Shown: piece by piece, positions 10,372-19,900 of the stretch
Position numbering within the stretch: position 1 is the first letter of the stretch
How the letters are laid out: the number at the start of each line of letters is the position of its first letter
Notes under the pieces: model-generated
Databases searched by the model: none
What the model saw: the letters and a program-made list of their open reading frames with translations, nothing else
Told to the model about the DNA's origin: nothing
From: Cryomorphaceae bacterium BACL11 MAG-121001-bin54
GTDB lineage: Bacteria; Bacteroidota; Bacteroidia; Flavobacteriales; BACL11
Length of the DNA stretch: 34,081 bases
Reading direction: 5' to 3'
Assembly (NCBI GenBank): GCA_905182255.1
Contig: CAJJAH010000003.1
Span: forward strand, 92,101-126,181
Program-made: the position numbers and the translations under genes

Positions 10372-10893
10372 CTATATTTCTTTTAATTTAGCCTTAATAG
10401 AAACATCAATCTCTTCTGCAATCTTGTACATTACTATTTTAGGAATTTTAACATTATAATCTTCAAGCTGTATCGTAAAATTAGCATCTATTATTACGTT
10501 ATCATTAACTTTCACTAAGCTACCCTTAATTGCAACTTGATTAGCTTCACCATGTATTTTTAAAGTACCCGTTGCTACTGAAAATTTATTAATTTCATCA
10601 ATAATACCTGAGAAAGAAGCTTTAGGGAACTTATCAGATTCTAAATAATTCTCATTAAAATGTTCTTGCATTAATGGTCTTGGGAAAATAAAATCCGAAA
10701 TATTTAATTGAAAAACCAATTGTCTAGTTTTAGAATCGTACACAGCACTTACTTTTTTATTTTTTGCTGAAATATCCTCAAGGGGAGTTTCAGAAAAAAA
10801 TGAAATTTCTGCATCTTTTGTTATGAATCTTTGTGAGTAAAGACTAGTACTATATATTAAGAGTAGGAAGAAAATTATTTTATTCACAATCAA
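10372..10893 (-). CDS. YceI-like domain protein, exported
   Basis: A 173-residue protein with a signal peptide (about residues 1-20, ending SLYSQ). One YceI-like lipocalin fold follows; this family binds polyisoprenoid or other amphiphilic lipids in the periplasm. Supporting segments are MQEHFNENYLESDKFPKASF (about residues 75-94) and the paired beta-strands ATGTLKIHGEANQVAIKGSL and DANFTIQLEDYNVKIP. It overlaps the upstream cytochrome gene by 14 bases and abuts the DUF5777 gene without a gap. The ligand is not evident. Confidence 0.8.
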   Translation of the reverse strand: MIVNKIIFFLLLIYSTSLYSQRFITKDAEISFFSETPLEDISAKNKKVSAVYDSKTRQLVFQLNISDFIFPRPLMQEHFNENYLESDKFPKASFSGIIDEINKFSVATGTLKIHGEANQVAIKGSLVKVNDNVIIDANFTIQLEDYNVKIPKIVMYKIAEEIDVSIKAKLKEI

Positions 10894-11200
10894 TCCAGTT
10901 TTTAATAATATTAATTTCTGAAGAACTTAAAGGGGTATATTCATCGATAGGCATCCTACGAGAAACAACCTCTTCTCTTAAAGAATGATTGTTTATGGCA
11001 TCTATAACTTCATTATATGTAACAAGTACAGCAGGACTATCATCAGCTGAAGAATGACAAGAAATACAATTACTTTCAATTATTGGCCGAACTAAGTCCA
11101 AATATATTTGCTCATCAGGTACACAAATAACTTCAGGAAGTTCATTCCAAGTACATGAATTAAAAATAAATAAAATAAATAGAAAGAATAATCTTATCAT
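10880..11200 (-). CDS. Lipoprotein c-type cytochrome (one heme)
   Basis: A 106-residue lipoprotein with signal peptide and lipobox FIFNSC (lipidated Cys16). It carries one heme-binding motif CISCH (Cys45, Cys48, His49) and a likely distal axial ligand in RRMP (Met83), which is the layout of a small cytochrome c domain. It is probably an envelope electron carrier. It starts 19 bases after the MFS gene and overlaps the YceI-like gene by 14 bases. A TAGTTTTG box on the minus strand at 11205-11212 is a possible extra promoter, but it would leave almost no leader. Confidence 0.8.
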   Translation of the reverse strand: MIRLFFLFILFIFNSCTWNELPEVICVPDEQIYLDLVRPIIESNCISCHSSADDSPAVLVTYNEVIDAINNHSLREEVVSRRMPIDEYTPLSSSEINIIKNWIDCE

Positions 11201-11219
11201 AAAGCAAAACTACAAAAAA

Positions 11220-12467
11220 CTAATTAATATCTATTTGCTTCTCACCTGTTCTATTAAATAAAATAAGACCTATCAATAATAAAATAACGACAACCCAAAG
11301 TGCCATTTGCTGGCTGTGAAATTTAGTTATAATTCCAAAAAGCAAAGGACCTAAAAATGAAGTAGCCTTTCCTGTAAGAGCAAAAAAACCAAAAAATTCA
11401 TTTTGTTTTTCTTTTGGCGTAAGCCTTGCCATCAAAGAACGACTACAAGATTGATTCGGACCAACCATAAAGCCAAGTAAAACACCTGCTACCCAAAACC
11501 ATTCTTTTGGATTAGAGGTGTCAGGAGAGTGGTAAGCAATTAATGTTGCTAAAATTAAAACAAATAGAGAAAAATTAATAACCTTTTTAGAACCAATTTT
11601 ATCTTCAATATATCCAAATAAAAATGAGCCCATACCAGCACAAAGGTTAAGTACTATTCCTAGAATCATCACATCTTCAAAACTAAAATCTAAAGTACCA
11701 ACAGCATATACTCCTCCTAAAGCAAAAATGGTAATTAGCCCATCATTAAAAAATAATCTAGCAATTAAAAATCTGTAAATCTGTCTATAATTAGAAATAC
11801 TTTTAAAGGTATCCTTTAAAGAATCAAAAGAGGAATTGAAATGAACTCTATTTAATTTTTCTTTTTTCTTATCATTAACAAATAAGAATGTAGGAATACT
11901 AAAGAGTAAAAACCAAACACCAACAAGAATATTTATCTTTCTAATTTCATCGGAATTATTAATGTCAAATAAAAATAAAGATAAAAACAAAGCAAGTAAA
12001 CCACCAACAAAGCCTAGACCCCAAGAATAACCTGAAATTCTACCAATATTTTTAGAGTTAGATAAGTCAGGTAAATAAGAATTGCAAAAAATACTACCAA
12101 TTTCAAATGCAATATTTGCAATCACAAAACATGTCAGCGCATAATACACTTCACCCTCTTTAGGAAAATACAATAAAATAGAAAATACTGCACATATCAA
12201 CGTAGAAAGAATAAGAAAAAATTTGCGAAAGCCACCCTTATCTGCCAAAGCACCAAGTATAGGAGAAAGTAAAGACACAACCACCGCAGTAATAGCAATT
12301 GCACTAGTCCAAAGAAAAGTTCCTTCTTGCTCATTAACAGCAATTACCTTTACAAAAAAAGCACTATAAATAAAAGTAACAATTATGGTTGTAAAAGGCT
12401 GGTTAGCGAAATCGTATAAAGACCACGCAAAAACTTCCTTTCTATTTTTAATTTTAAATATGCTCAT
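11220..12467 (-). CDS. MFS transporter, UMF1 / Atg22-like family
   Basis: A 415-residue protein with about 12 membrane helices. The first helix holds the UMF1-family motif FAWSLYDFANQPFTT (about residues 13-27). The MFS inter-helix motif appears as GALADKGGFRKF between helices 2 and 3, and there is a second-half counterpart GYIEDKIGSKKV. The start is the ATG at 12467; the open frame extends a few codons to a TTG at 12479, which looks less likely. It is the first gene of the tightly packed minus-strand run that ends at the terminator at 7708. The substrate is unknown. Confidence 0.88.
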   Translation of the reverse strand: MSIFKIKNRKEVFAWSLYDFANQPFTTIIVTFIYSAFFVKVIAVNEQEGTFLWTSAIAITAVVVSLLSPILGALADKGGFRKFFLILSTLICAVFSILLYFPKEGEVYYALTCFVIANIAFEIGSIFCNSYLPDLSNSKNIGRISGYSWGLGFVGGLLALFLSLFLFDINNSDEIRKINILVGVWFLLFSIPTFLFVNDKKKEKLNRVHFNSSFDSLKDTFKSISNYRQIYRFLIARLFFNDGLITIFALGGVYAVGTLDFSFEDVMILGIVLNLCAGMGSFLFGYIEDKIGSKKVINFSLFVLILATLIAYHSPDTSNPKEWFWVAGVLLGFMVGPNQSCSRSLMARLTPKEKQNEFFGFFALTGKATSFLGPLLFGIITKFHSQQMALWVVVILLLIGLILFNRTGEKQIDIN

Positions 12468-12530
12468 AGTAATCACCAATACTACACAATTTATTTCAAA
12501 AACTAATTTAAATTATCCTATTAAAAACTA

Positions 12531-12538
12531 TACATTTG
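12531..12538 (+). promoter_or_regulatory. Candidate -7 element for the DUF5606-peptidase unit
   Basis: TACATTTG matches TAnnTTTG and lies 19 bases before the ATG at 12558, in the divergent gap with the MFS gene. Confidence 0.5.
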
Positions 12539-12557
12539 CATACCAAAAATATAAAAT

Positions 12558-12995
12558 ATGAATTTAGAAGGAATAATAAATGTTGCAGGTAAACCTGGAC
12601 TGTACAAGGTAATTTCTAAAGGTAATAAGAAAATAATTGTTGAATCATTTATAGATGGGAAAAAATCTCCTTTATATTCTGATAATCAAGCAAATATGCT
12701 TGAAGAAATAGGAATATATACTTATGATGATACAAAACCTTTATCAGAAATTTTTGATAACATCGCAAAAAAGGAGAAAGGAGAGCAAGCCTTAAACCAT
12801 AAATCTTCAACCAAACAATTAACTATTTATTTTAGAGAAATTCTTGCAGATTATGATGAGGAAAGGGTTTATATTTCTGATATTAAAAAAGTAATACAAT
12901 GGTATAATGCTATGCAGAAAAAAGGATTAATTATATTACCTAAAATAGAGAAGAAAGAAGTTAAAAGTACAAAAAAAGCAATAAATAAAAAATAA
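12558..12995 (+). CDS. DUF5606 domain-containing protein
   Basis: A 145-residue cytosolic protein. The N-terminal half (IINVAGKPGLYKVISKGNKK, then IIVESFIDGKKSPLYS) matches the DUF5606 family, widespread in Bacteroidota. The C-terminal part is helical with a Lys-rich tail (about residues 130-145). The stop lies 5 bases before the M3 peptidase start, so the two are co-transcribed. In this family the two beta-rich repeats look SH3-like, but the function is unknown. Confidence 0.85.
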   Translation: MNLEGIINVAGKPGLYKVISKGNKKIIVESFIDGKKSPLYSDNQANMLEEIGIYTYDDTKPLSEIFDNIAKKEKGEQALNHKSSTKQLTIYFREILADYDEERVYISDIKKVIQWYNAMQKKGLIILPKIEKKEVKSTKKAINKK

Positions 12996-13000
12996 TAATT

Positions 13001-14722
13001 ATGGGAAATACAATTTCAATACCCACACGTCCAATAAGAAAATTTGTTCCTGAAGATTTAGTAATTAATTCTTGGAATAAAATTAAATCCTTATTTGATA
13101 ACTTAGATGATAGAGAAATCAATTCTGTTCTTGAATTAGAGCAATGGATGTTAGACCAATCTGAACTTTCTGCAGTTTTAGAGGAAGATATGGCTTGGCG
13201 TTATATCAAAATGAACATAGATACTAATGACCAAGAATTAGGAGAGCAATTTTCATTTTGGATTAAAGAAATATCTCCGAAAACAGCTCCTTATTCTCAT
13301 AAATTAAATTTAAAATTAGTTAGTAGTCCTTATTTAAAAGACCTTGAAAAAGAAAAATATCGCATCTATTTAAGAAGTGTGAAAAAACAAATTGAAATTT
13401 TCCGAGAAGATAATATTCCTTTGTTTACTACAATGGAAGAAAAGCAACAGGAATATGGTGCTATTTCTGCAAAAATGTCTATTGAAGTAGATGGTAAAAA
13501 GATGACTATGCAGAAAGCTGCACTATTGTTAAAAAGTACAGATAGAGCTAAAAGAGAAGAAATTTATAATAAGATAAGTAGCAGAAGATTGCAAGATGAA
13601 AAAGTATTAGATGATTTATTTGATGAATTAATTTCTTTAAGACAGAAAATTGCAAAAAATGCTGACTTTGATAACTATCGGGATTATATGTTTGCCGCTA
13701 TGGGTCGTTTTGATTACACTCCTAAAGATTGTTTTAATTTTCATGATGCAATAGCAAAAGAGATTGTCCCAATAATTAACTCTTTTGAACAAAAAAGAAA
13801 AAATAAATTAGGAAATGAGTCCTATAAACCTTGGGACACAGCTGTTGATGTTGATGGACTTCCGCCTTTAAAACCTTTTGATGGAGGGGCAGAACTTACT
13901 GACTTATCCATTGAATGTTTTAATAGGTTAAGACCTTATTTTGGAGAATGTCTTTCCACAATGAAAGCCATGAAACACTTGGATTTAGAATCAAAAAACG
14001 GAAAAGCACCTGGAGGTTTTATGTACCCGCTTTATGAAATTGGTGTCCCATTTATTTATATGAATGCTGTTGGTTCTCAAAGAGATCTCGTTACTATGGT
14101 TCATGAAGGAGGTCATGCTGTACATTCTTTCTTAAGTAGAGATTTATCATTAACAGAATTCAAATCTACTCCTTCTGAAGTTGCTGAATTAGCTTCTATG
14201 GCTATGGAATTATTGTCTATGGATCATTGGGATGTATTTTATTCTGATGCAGCTGATTTAAAAAGAGCAAAACTTGAACAATTAGAAAAAGCTTTAGAAA
14301 CTTTACCTTGGGTAGCTTCTATTGATAAATTCCAACATTGGATTTATACTACTGAACATACAGCACAACAAAGAAAAGAGAAGTGGCTATCCATTTCTGA
14401 TGAATTAGGGAATCAAATTATTGATTGGGAAGGAAATGAAAATGTACACGCAAATCTTTGGCAAAAACAATTGCATTTATATGAAGTACCTTTCTACTAT
14501 ATTGAATATGGAATGGCACAACTAGGAGCAATTGCTATGTGGCGTTCATATAAACAATTAGGAGAGCAAGGACTTGATAATTATATGAATGCACTTAAAT
14601 TGGGATACACAAAAACAATAGGGGAGATATATGAAACAGCAGGAATCAAATTTGATTTCTCAGCAAGCTATGTAAAAGAACTAGCTGATTTCATAAAAGA
14701 AGAATTAGAAAAGTTAAGTTAA
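13001..14722 (+). CDS. M3 family oligoendopeptidase (PepF-like)
   Basis: A zinc metallopeptidase that degrades short peptides in the cytosol. The 573 residues include an N-terminal helical domain and the catalytic motif HEGGH (His368, Glu369, His372). A third zinc ligand is expected in PSEVAE (Glu396), as in thimet-oligopeptidase-like enzymes. Substrate-binding residues appear near FYYIEYGMAQLGAIAMW (about residues 498-514). There is no signal peptide. It is the second gene of a unit with DUF5606. Repeat copy 1 and its 12-bp stem terminator follow. Confidence 0.95.
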   Translation: MGNTISIPTRPIRKFVPEDLVINSWNKIKSLFDNLDDREINSVLELEQWMLDQSELSAVLEEDMAWRYIKMNIDTNDQELGEQFSFWIKEISPKTAPYSHKLNLKLVSSPYLKDLEKEKYRIYLRSVKKQIEIFREDNIPLFTTMEEKQQEYGAISAKMSIEVDGKKMTMQKAALLLKSTDRAKREEIYNKISSRRLQDEKVLDDLFDELISLRQKIAKNADFDNYRDYMFAAMGRFDYTPKDCFNFHDAIAKEIVPIINSFEQKRKNKLGNESYKPWDTAVDVDGLPPLKPFDGGAELTDLSIECFNRLRPYFGECLSTMKAMKHLDLESKNGKAPGGFMYPLYEIGVPFIYMNAVGSQRDLVTMVHEGGHAVHSFLSRDLSLTEFKSTPSEVAELASMAMELLSMDHWDVFYSDAADLKRAKLEQLEKALETLPWVASIDKFQHWIYTTEHTAQQRKEKWLSISDELGNQIIDWEGNENVHANLWQKQLHLYEVPFYYIEYGMAQLGAIAMWRSYKQLGEQGLDNYMNALKLGYTKTIGEIYETAGIKFDFSASYVKELADFIKEELEKLS

Positions 14723-14743
14723 ATTTTAATAAAAAATGATCTC

Positions 14744-14803
14744 AGTTCGATTACCGTAAGGCCCACCAAAAAGAAACCCACTCAATTAAGTGGGTTTCTT
14801 TTT
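14744..14803 (+). repeat. Polar intergenic repeat copy 1 (divergent) with terminator hairpin
   Basis: This is the most degraded copy: AGTTCGA is joined to TTACCGTAAGGCCCACC, with about seven bases missing between them. The loop is GTAA. The terminator hairpin is a perfect 12-bp stem AAGAAACCCACT / AGTGGGTTTCTT (14771-14782 / 14789-14800) with T-runs on both sides. It lies between the convergent peptidase and SnoaL-like genes and probably ends both. Confidence 0.85.
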
Positions 14804-14825
14804 ATAAATTACGATAATTTAATAA

Positions 14826-15317
14826 TTATTCAGATAATTGTTTGTAAAATTTACGAGCATCCCAATAGTCTTGTTCTTGAAATATCTTGCCATCTTTCAT
14901 TTTAACAAGGGTTGCGCCATAAACATTAACTTTTTTACCACTTTCAGCATGGGTCCCTTTAAAATTCCAGTGCTTAATAAGTTGATCACCATCACCAAAT
15001 AAATTGACAATTAAAAATTCAGAGTCAGGAAAACCTGTAATATATCCTGCATAAGCATTTTTAAATTCTTCTGGACCTGTAGCGTTAACAACTCCATCTT
15101 CATTCAGATGGGTAACATTCTCATGAAGGTATTCATCTAATACATTAATATCTCTCTTAAGAAAAGACTTTTCCCAAGCAGATCTATAATTTTCCATATT
15201 GTCGGATAATAATACTTTTGAATTTTTTAGTTCAGTACATGCATCTGATTCTTTATTAGTACAACTAAATATAGAAAGCACTAATGTTATTAATAATAAT
15301 TTTTTCATTTTTTTCAT
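14826..15317 (-). CDS. SnoaL/NTF2-like lipoprotein
   Basis: A 163-residue lipoprotein: signal peptide with lipobox LSIFSC (Cys19), then one NTF2-like (SnoaL-type) domain. Supporting segments are the helix YRSAWEKSFLKRDINVLDEYLHENV-like region (about residues 43-68) and the strands HWNFKGTHAESGKKV and YGATLVKMKDGKIFQEQDYWDA, which resemble secreted ester-cyclase-like proteins. Catalytic activity cannot be assumed. It stands alone between repeat copies 1 and 2. A second ATG three codons in is also possible as the start. Confidence 0.8.
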   Translation of the reverse strand: MKKMKKLLLITLVLSIFSCTNKESDACTELKNSKVLLSDNMENYRSAWEKSFLKRDINVLDEYLHENVTHLNEDGVVNATGPEEFKNAYAGYITGFPDSEFLIVNLFGDGDQLIKHWNFKGTHAESGKKVNVYGATLVKMKDGKIFQEQDYWDARKFYKQLSE

Positions 15318-15374
15318 TTTTTTTATTTAATGTGTAATAATAATTAATATATACCATTTATAATAAATCTTAAT

Positions 15375-15440
15375 AAAAAAGTTCGAAATAAGGACCGAGA
15401 GGCCCACCAAAAAATAAACCCACTCAAATGGGTGGGGTTT
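15375..15440 (+). repeat. Polar intergenic repeat copy 2 with terminator hairpin
   Basis: Block AAAAAAGTTCGAAATAAGG then ACCGAGAGGCCCACC, loop GAGA. The hairpin is CCCACTC AAAT GGGTGGG, where one pair is a T-G wobble on the + strand. It lies 60 bases upstream of the SnoaL-like gene start and ends 3 bases before the stop codon of the esterase gene. Confidence 0.9.
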
Positions 15441-15443
15441 TAT

Positions 15444-16445
15444 TTATTCAAGAATTATTTTCTTCTCCACCGTTCCATCATCATAGATGTAAAAATGAGG
15501 GGTATTTTTTGTATTTATATTTTTTTGTCCCAACAAATTAAATATTGAACTAAGCTTCTTATTATTATTATTATTTTCAGTTAATTCTGTTGTATTATTA
15601 ACAAAAAGTGAGAAAAAATCCCAAATTTCTTGTTCAATAACAATATCACTATCACCCCAATTATGACCATTGTTATGTGAATATAACCACACTTCATTAT
15701 TTGTTGAACTCGAAAAGTGTTTTTTACTAATTGTAATGTTACCATCATTATTTAAATCTGGAAATGTATCAACATTAAAATTTGTTAAGGAATTTTCATT
15801 TATCCAAAAATCGACTAATGTGTCAACACCCAAATATGGACCCCAAAGTTGATCATATAGATCACCATCATAAAAAGAGGTATTATCGTTATACCCATGT
15901 GTCACAAACATAGGTGCTGGCATATTCGGATTAAAAAGGTTATTAATTGTTCCATTTGGAAATACAGTTCCGGCAACAGGAGCAAAAGCCTTAAAAACAT
16001 TAGAGCCATCAAAGGCAAGTAAATAGGATATTTCACCACCATTTGAAAATCCAGTAATAAACGTGTTATTTGAACTTAATTGATAGTTTGATTGAAGAAA
16101 AGATGCTAAAGATTCTAAAAAATCAATATCATCAACAGTTACACCAGAATGAAAATCATAGCCAACATTCCAAAAATTATTACCCCAACTGCCTGTAGTT
16201 CCTTGAGGATAACAAACAGCAAAACCATTTTGGTCGGCAATAGCATTCATTCCAGAAAAGCTCATTATTCCTTGAGCAGACTGTGCGAACCCATGCGCTA
16301 CAAAGACTAATGGTGCATCTAAAGCAAGATTATTTGGAGAATAATATATATAGTCTCTATTTAATCCATCATGTAGAAAATTAAAGGACTGTTGACCAAA
16401 AATTAAAAAAGGAAAAAATAATAATAGAAGCAGTATTTTTTTCAT
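15444..16445 (-). CDS. Secreted PHB-depolymerase-like esterase with variant T9SS sorting tail
   Basis: A 333-residue exported alpha/beta hydrolase of the polyhydroxybutyrate depolymerase / feruloyl esterase group. The signal peptide is residues 1-17. VFVAHGFAQSAQGI (about residue 48 on) supplies the oxyanion region, and GFSNGG holds the nucleophile Ser134. The catalytic His is probably in HNNGHNWGDSD. The C-terminus (SSIFNLLGQ, then FYIYDDGTVEKKIILE) is a variant T9SS sorting signal also seen on the proteins at 24956-26104 and 30925-32082. So it should be exported by T9SS and kept at the cell surface or released. The substrate is not known. It is bounded by repeat copies 2 and 3. Confidence 0.85.
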   Translation of the reverse strand: MKKILLLLLFFPFLIFGQQSFNFLHDGLNRDYIYYSPNNLALDAPLVFVAHGFAQSAQGIMSFSGMNAIADQNGFAVCYPQGTTGSWGNNFWNVGYDFHSGVTVDDIDFLESLASFLQSNYQLSSNNTFITGFSNGGEISYLLAFDGSNVFKAFAPVAGTVFPNGTINNLFNPNMPAPMFVTHGYNDNTSFYDGDLYDQLWGPYLGVDTLVDFWINENSLTNFNVDTFPDLNNDGNITISKKHFSSSTNNEVWLYSHNNGHNWGDSDIVIEQEIWDFFSLFVNNTTELTENNNNNKKLSSIFNLLGQKNINTKNTPHFYIYDDGTVEKKIILE

Positions 16446-16471
16446 TCTAAAAAATTTTAATTATTTAACTT

Positions 16472-16479
16472 CAAAATTA
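16472..16479 (-). promoter_or_regulatory. Candidate -7 element of the esterase gene
   Basis: TAATTTTG on the minus strand, matching TAnnTTTG, 26 bases before the esterase start codon. Confidence 0.45.
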
Positions 16480-16547
16480 ATAAAAAAGCATGAAAGTAAA
16501 GCTAAATTTTATTTTAAAAAAATTTAAGACATAGTTTAATTCTCTAG

Positions 16548-16611
16548 AAAAGTTCGAACTTAGGAGCGTAAGACCCACCAAAAAGAAACCCACTCAAATG
16601 AGTGGTTTTTT
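16548..16611 (+). repeat. Polar intergenic repeat copy 3 with terminator hairpin
   Basis: AAAGTTCGAACTTAGG then AGCGTAAGACCCACC, loop GTAA. Two bases differ in the stem (GGAGC / GACCC), keeping only the loop-closing C-G pair of the inner stem. The hairpin CCACTC AAAT GAGTGG is followed by seven T on the + strand. Confidence 0.88.
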
Positions 16612-16625
16612 TATTTATTCAAGAA

Positions 16626-16952
16626 TTATTTTAAAAATAAAACCATGTCCCAATTCTTAATTATTCTTTTGGATATATATTTATTAGCATACCCCCACCA
16701 CATAGAACCAACAGATGAATTTAATATCTCAATATAATTCTCATCAGAGGTTCTTGCAAAATGTACTTTATAGATATAGTTGCTGACAACAAAAGCTATC
16801 ATTATATTATCTTGCTCAATTATAGGATCATCCCAAGGACTTGTCTGAAGATATAATTCATACAACCAATTAGGCCCTTTGAATAAAACTTCCCTTTTCT
16901 CTTCATCTAAAACAATGGATCTAAAAGTGTCAAAATCTTTTTCAATTTTTAT
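16626..16952 (-). pseudogene. Gene fragment without start codon, wedged between two T9SS gene ends
   Basis: An open frame of 108 codons begins right after the stop of the PNGase F-like gene, in the same frame, and contains no ATG or GTG at its head. It begins ATA AAA ATT GAA AAA; the first usual start is TTG at 16865, giving 79 residues. The protein (NWLYELYLQTSPWDDP, then NIMIAFVVSNYIYKVHF) is not one I recognise. Just after its stop, in another frame, lie the last codons of a T9SS variant tail (KIILE stop): 24 bases at 16609-16632 are identical to the end of the esterase gene at 15438-15461. I read it as a gene fragment inserted in, or replacing, a T9SS gene; a short functional gene with a rare start codon is possible. 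Confidence 0.5.
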
Positions 16953-19900
16953 TTATAGTTTTACTACTTTTTTGATTGTTTTGTTATCATCAGTGGATAT
17001 GAAATAAATTCCTTTTGACAAATTTCTAATATCAATTTTATGAGTATTATTATTTTTATCTATATTAATAGCACTTACGATTCTACCAATATTATCTGTT
17101 AAAATAAGTTTTGAGGAATTTGCTAAATCACCGATTACTATAATCTCATTAGTTGCAGGATTGGGAAATATTGTAATATTTATATCATTAATTTCAGAAT
17201 TTGATGATGCATCCTCAACTCTAAATTCATGATGAATAAATCTCCCAAAATCACCATCAAAAGATTTTAGCCAACTTGCTCCAATCTCACGAAATCTAGC
17301 CATTCCTCCTCCATCATTATTTGCCCAAAAATCGAATCCATCATCATCGGTATCAGTGATTTTAAAAACATAGCAGCCATTATCAAAGGTTAGCGTATCT
17401 CTAAATTGTGTGTTTGAGATTAAATCACCACTAGCATATATTGAGTTCTCATTATTATCAAAGAATTCCCATGAAGATTCGGAAACTTGAGTCGAAGAAT
17501 TTACCACCCCACTATTTGTTTGAAACCACAATGCAAAGGTATTTGGATAGGTAGGAGCAGATTCAAAACTAGAATTCATAATATTATTAAAATAATACTG
17601 ATCAGTTGCATTATTAGGCAACGAAATTATAACATGAAATATATTATTATTGGCAGCTATATTACTCCATAAAGAAGCGGGGTCAGGCAATTCAACTTCT
17701 TCTTTTTCAAGAAAATTAAGATTTCCATTCCATTGATACATTTCATGTGATGTAGCTCCATTAGCCCAATATTCAATTTGTAATGAAGTTAATGTTGTAT
17801 TTCCAGTATTTTGTATTGTAATTTTAGGTTTTGAACATAGAGGATTAGTTCGCACGTGTAGTATTTGATTGGTAGGAGATAAAATATCAACAATAGCAGC
17901 ATCTAAAGAGTGATTAGGAGTCCCGTAACTAACTAATTGACTACTTACCCAATAATTTGAGGCTCCTGTCGCACTACTTACCCCATAATCAATATTATGA
18001 ATTTGTCCTGGATTTACCAATTGTGTAATATCATCCTCTCTTACGTCAGAGGCTTGACCTGGGCACCAACCAGCTCTATCATAAATCCAAGTGCCACCTT
18101 GAGGATAAACAGGATTTTTTGCACACTCTGTCCAAACCGGCCAAATATATTCTTGAGTCCCTCCATCTATATTTAAATAATGATTTTGTGAAATAAATTC
18201 GCCCTGCTGACCGTGCCCAGTAATGGTTGTTCTTAGCTTATATGCTGAAGCATTTAAATGCATCAATACATCTCTTGGCTCAAAGGCATCATCAGCCATA
18301 ATTGCCCCATACCCTTTTGATTGCGGCCTCCATATTTGTTGCATTTCTAATACATCTCTAGTAGGTGTCCCAACAATAAATAAAAATTTAATATCCATAT
18401 CTTCTTGCCATTCTCCACCACCACCCATTGTGATTTGTTTATTTCCTTTTAAAACTGGAGCGTAATCGGTAACATCAAAATACCATGTTTTACCATCTTG
18501 GCCTAAGTCTAGCCCAATTCCGTAAGGAGTAACAAAGGACATAATTTGAAAGGACATTGGATAACGTTTATAATAGATTAGATCTATACTATCCATAATA
18601 GTAATTGATCCATCAATGTTCGTAGTATCTACACTTAATACATTTCCATTTGCATCAAACAAATAAGATAATGCCTCCCAATAAGTGTCAGTAGAAACAG
18701 TAGCAATACTGTCATTTTGTAAAGTTCCATAATTGGGCACTATTGCGTATTGTGTAACAGTATTTGCGCTAGCAATTAATGAATCTAAAATAGTATTAGT
18801 TAATAAAGTTAAATAATATTGACCTTGGTAAAAGTTAATATTTGGTCGAGAATTTACTTCTGTAAAAAACTGACCTATTTCATTTCCTCTGGTATAATTC
18901 CAATTAATATTTCCGCTAAAAGTTGCAATTTGTTGATTTATTGTATTATCTAAAGATGTTGTCCCTTGACCCTCATTTAAAGGATAATGAGCAACTAAAT
19001 TTGAATAATCAGGATGTAAATTATCAATTCGTTTTATCATCCAATCATTTATAGTTGCTCCAGAAAGTTCTTTGTCAAAAATTCTTAACTCTTTAATGTG
19101 ACCATCCCAAAAAAATCCGTTTCCATTACCATTACTTGCTAATTTTAATGTTGCAATATCTATTGTTCTGGTATGTCCAGTTCCTGAGTGCCACAATACA
19201 CCATTTCTGTATATTTTCAAATCTCCTGTAGTTGCATTTTTTGTAAATGCCCAATGACTCCATCCGTCAGTATATTCACTTAATGATGCTGCTTTGTCAA
19301 TTCTATCATAAGATGTGTTTCCGCTATTCCCACAGTCCCAATACATACTGCCATTACTCCATGGGAAGTGTATATTTAAAGTTCTGTAATTATTGGCATC
19401 ATATCCTTCTATTATTGTAGTGTTTTGGGGTAATACATTAGCATTCCCATTTATCCAAAATGAAACAGTAACTTCATTAGAAATGCTGCTTATTGCAGAA
19501 GTTGGCAGATCAATACTTTCAGCAGAATTTACAGTTATATGATTTGCGTCATTTGAAAACAATCCTAAAGTACTGCCCATTTGTTCTCCTTCAATCAAAG
19601 TTATACTTCCATTGGTTGAATTTGTTATTGAGAATTCTACTATAATATTGGACACTGAATCCCAAACAAAATCATTTATGAATTGGAATCGGTTAACTCC
19701 ACTATTAAGAAGTGTATTTGCATTGTAAACTTCCGTAAATCCATTTATATGAGGGTTGATATTGCTTAACACGCTATCAGCAGTCAACTTTAATTTTATT
19801 GTTAAGAAATTTGCTATTTGACTACCACTTAAAACATTTAAAGAAAGAGCGTTGATGGTGTCATTTAAGAATCCTAATGCAACTAACTCATTTGCTTTAT

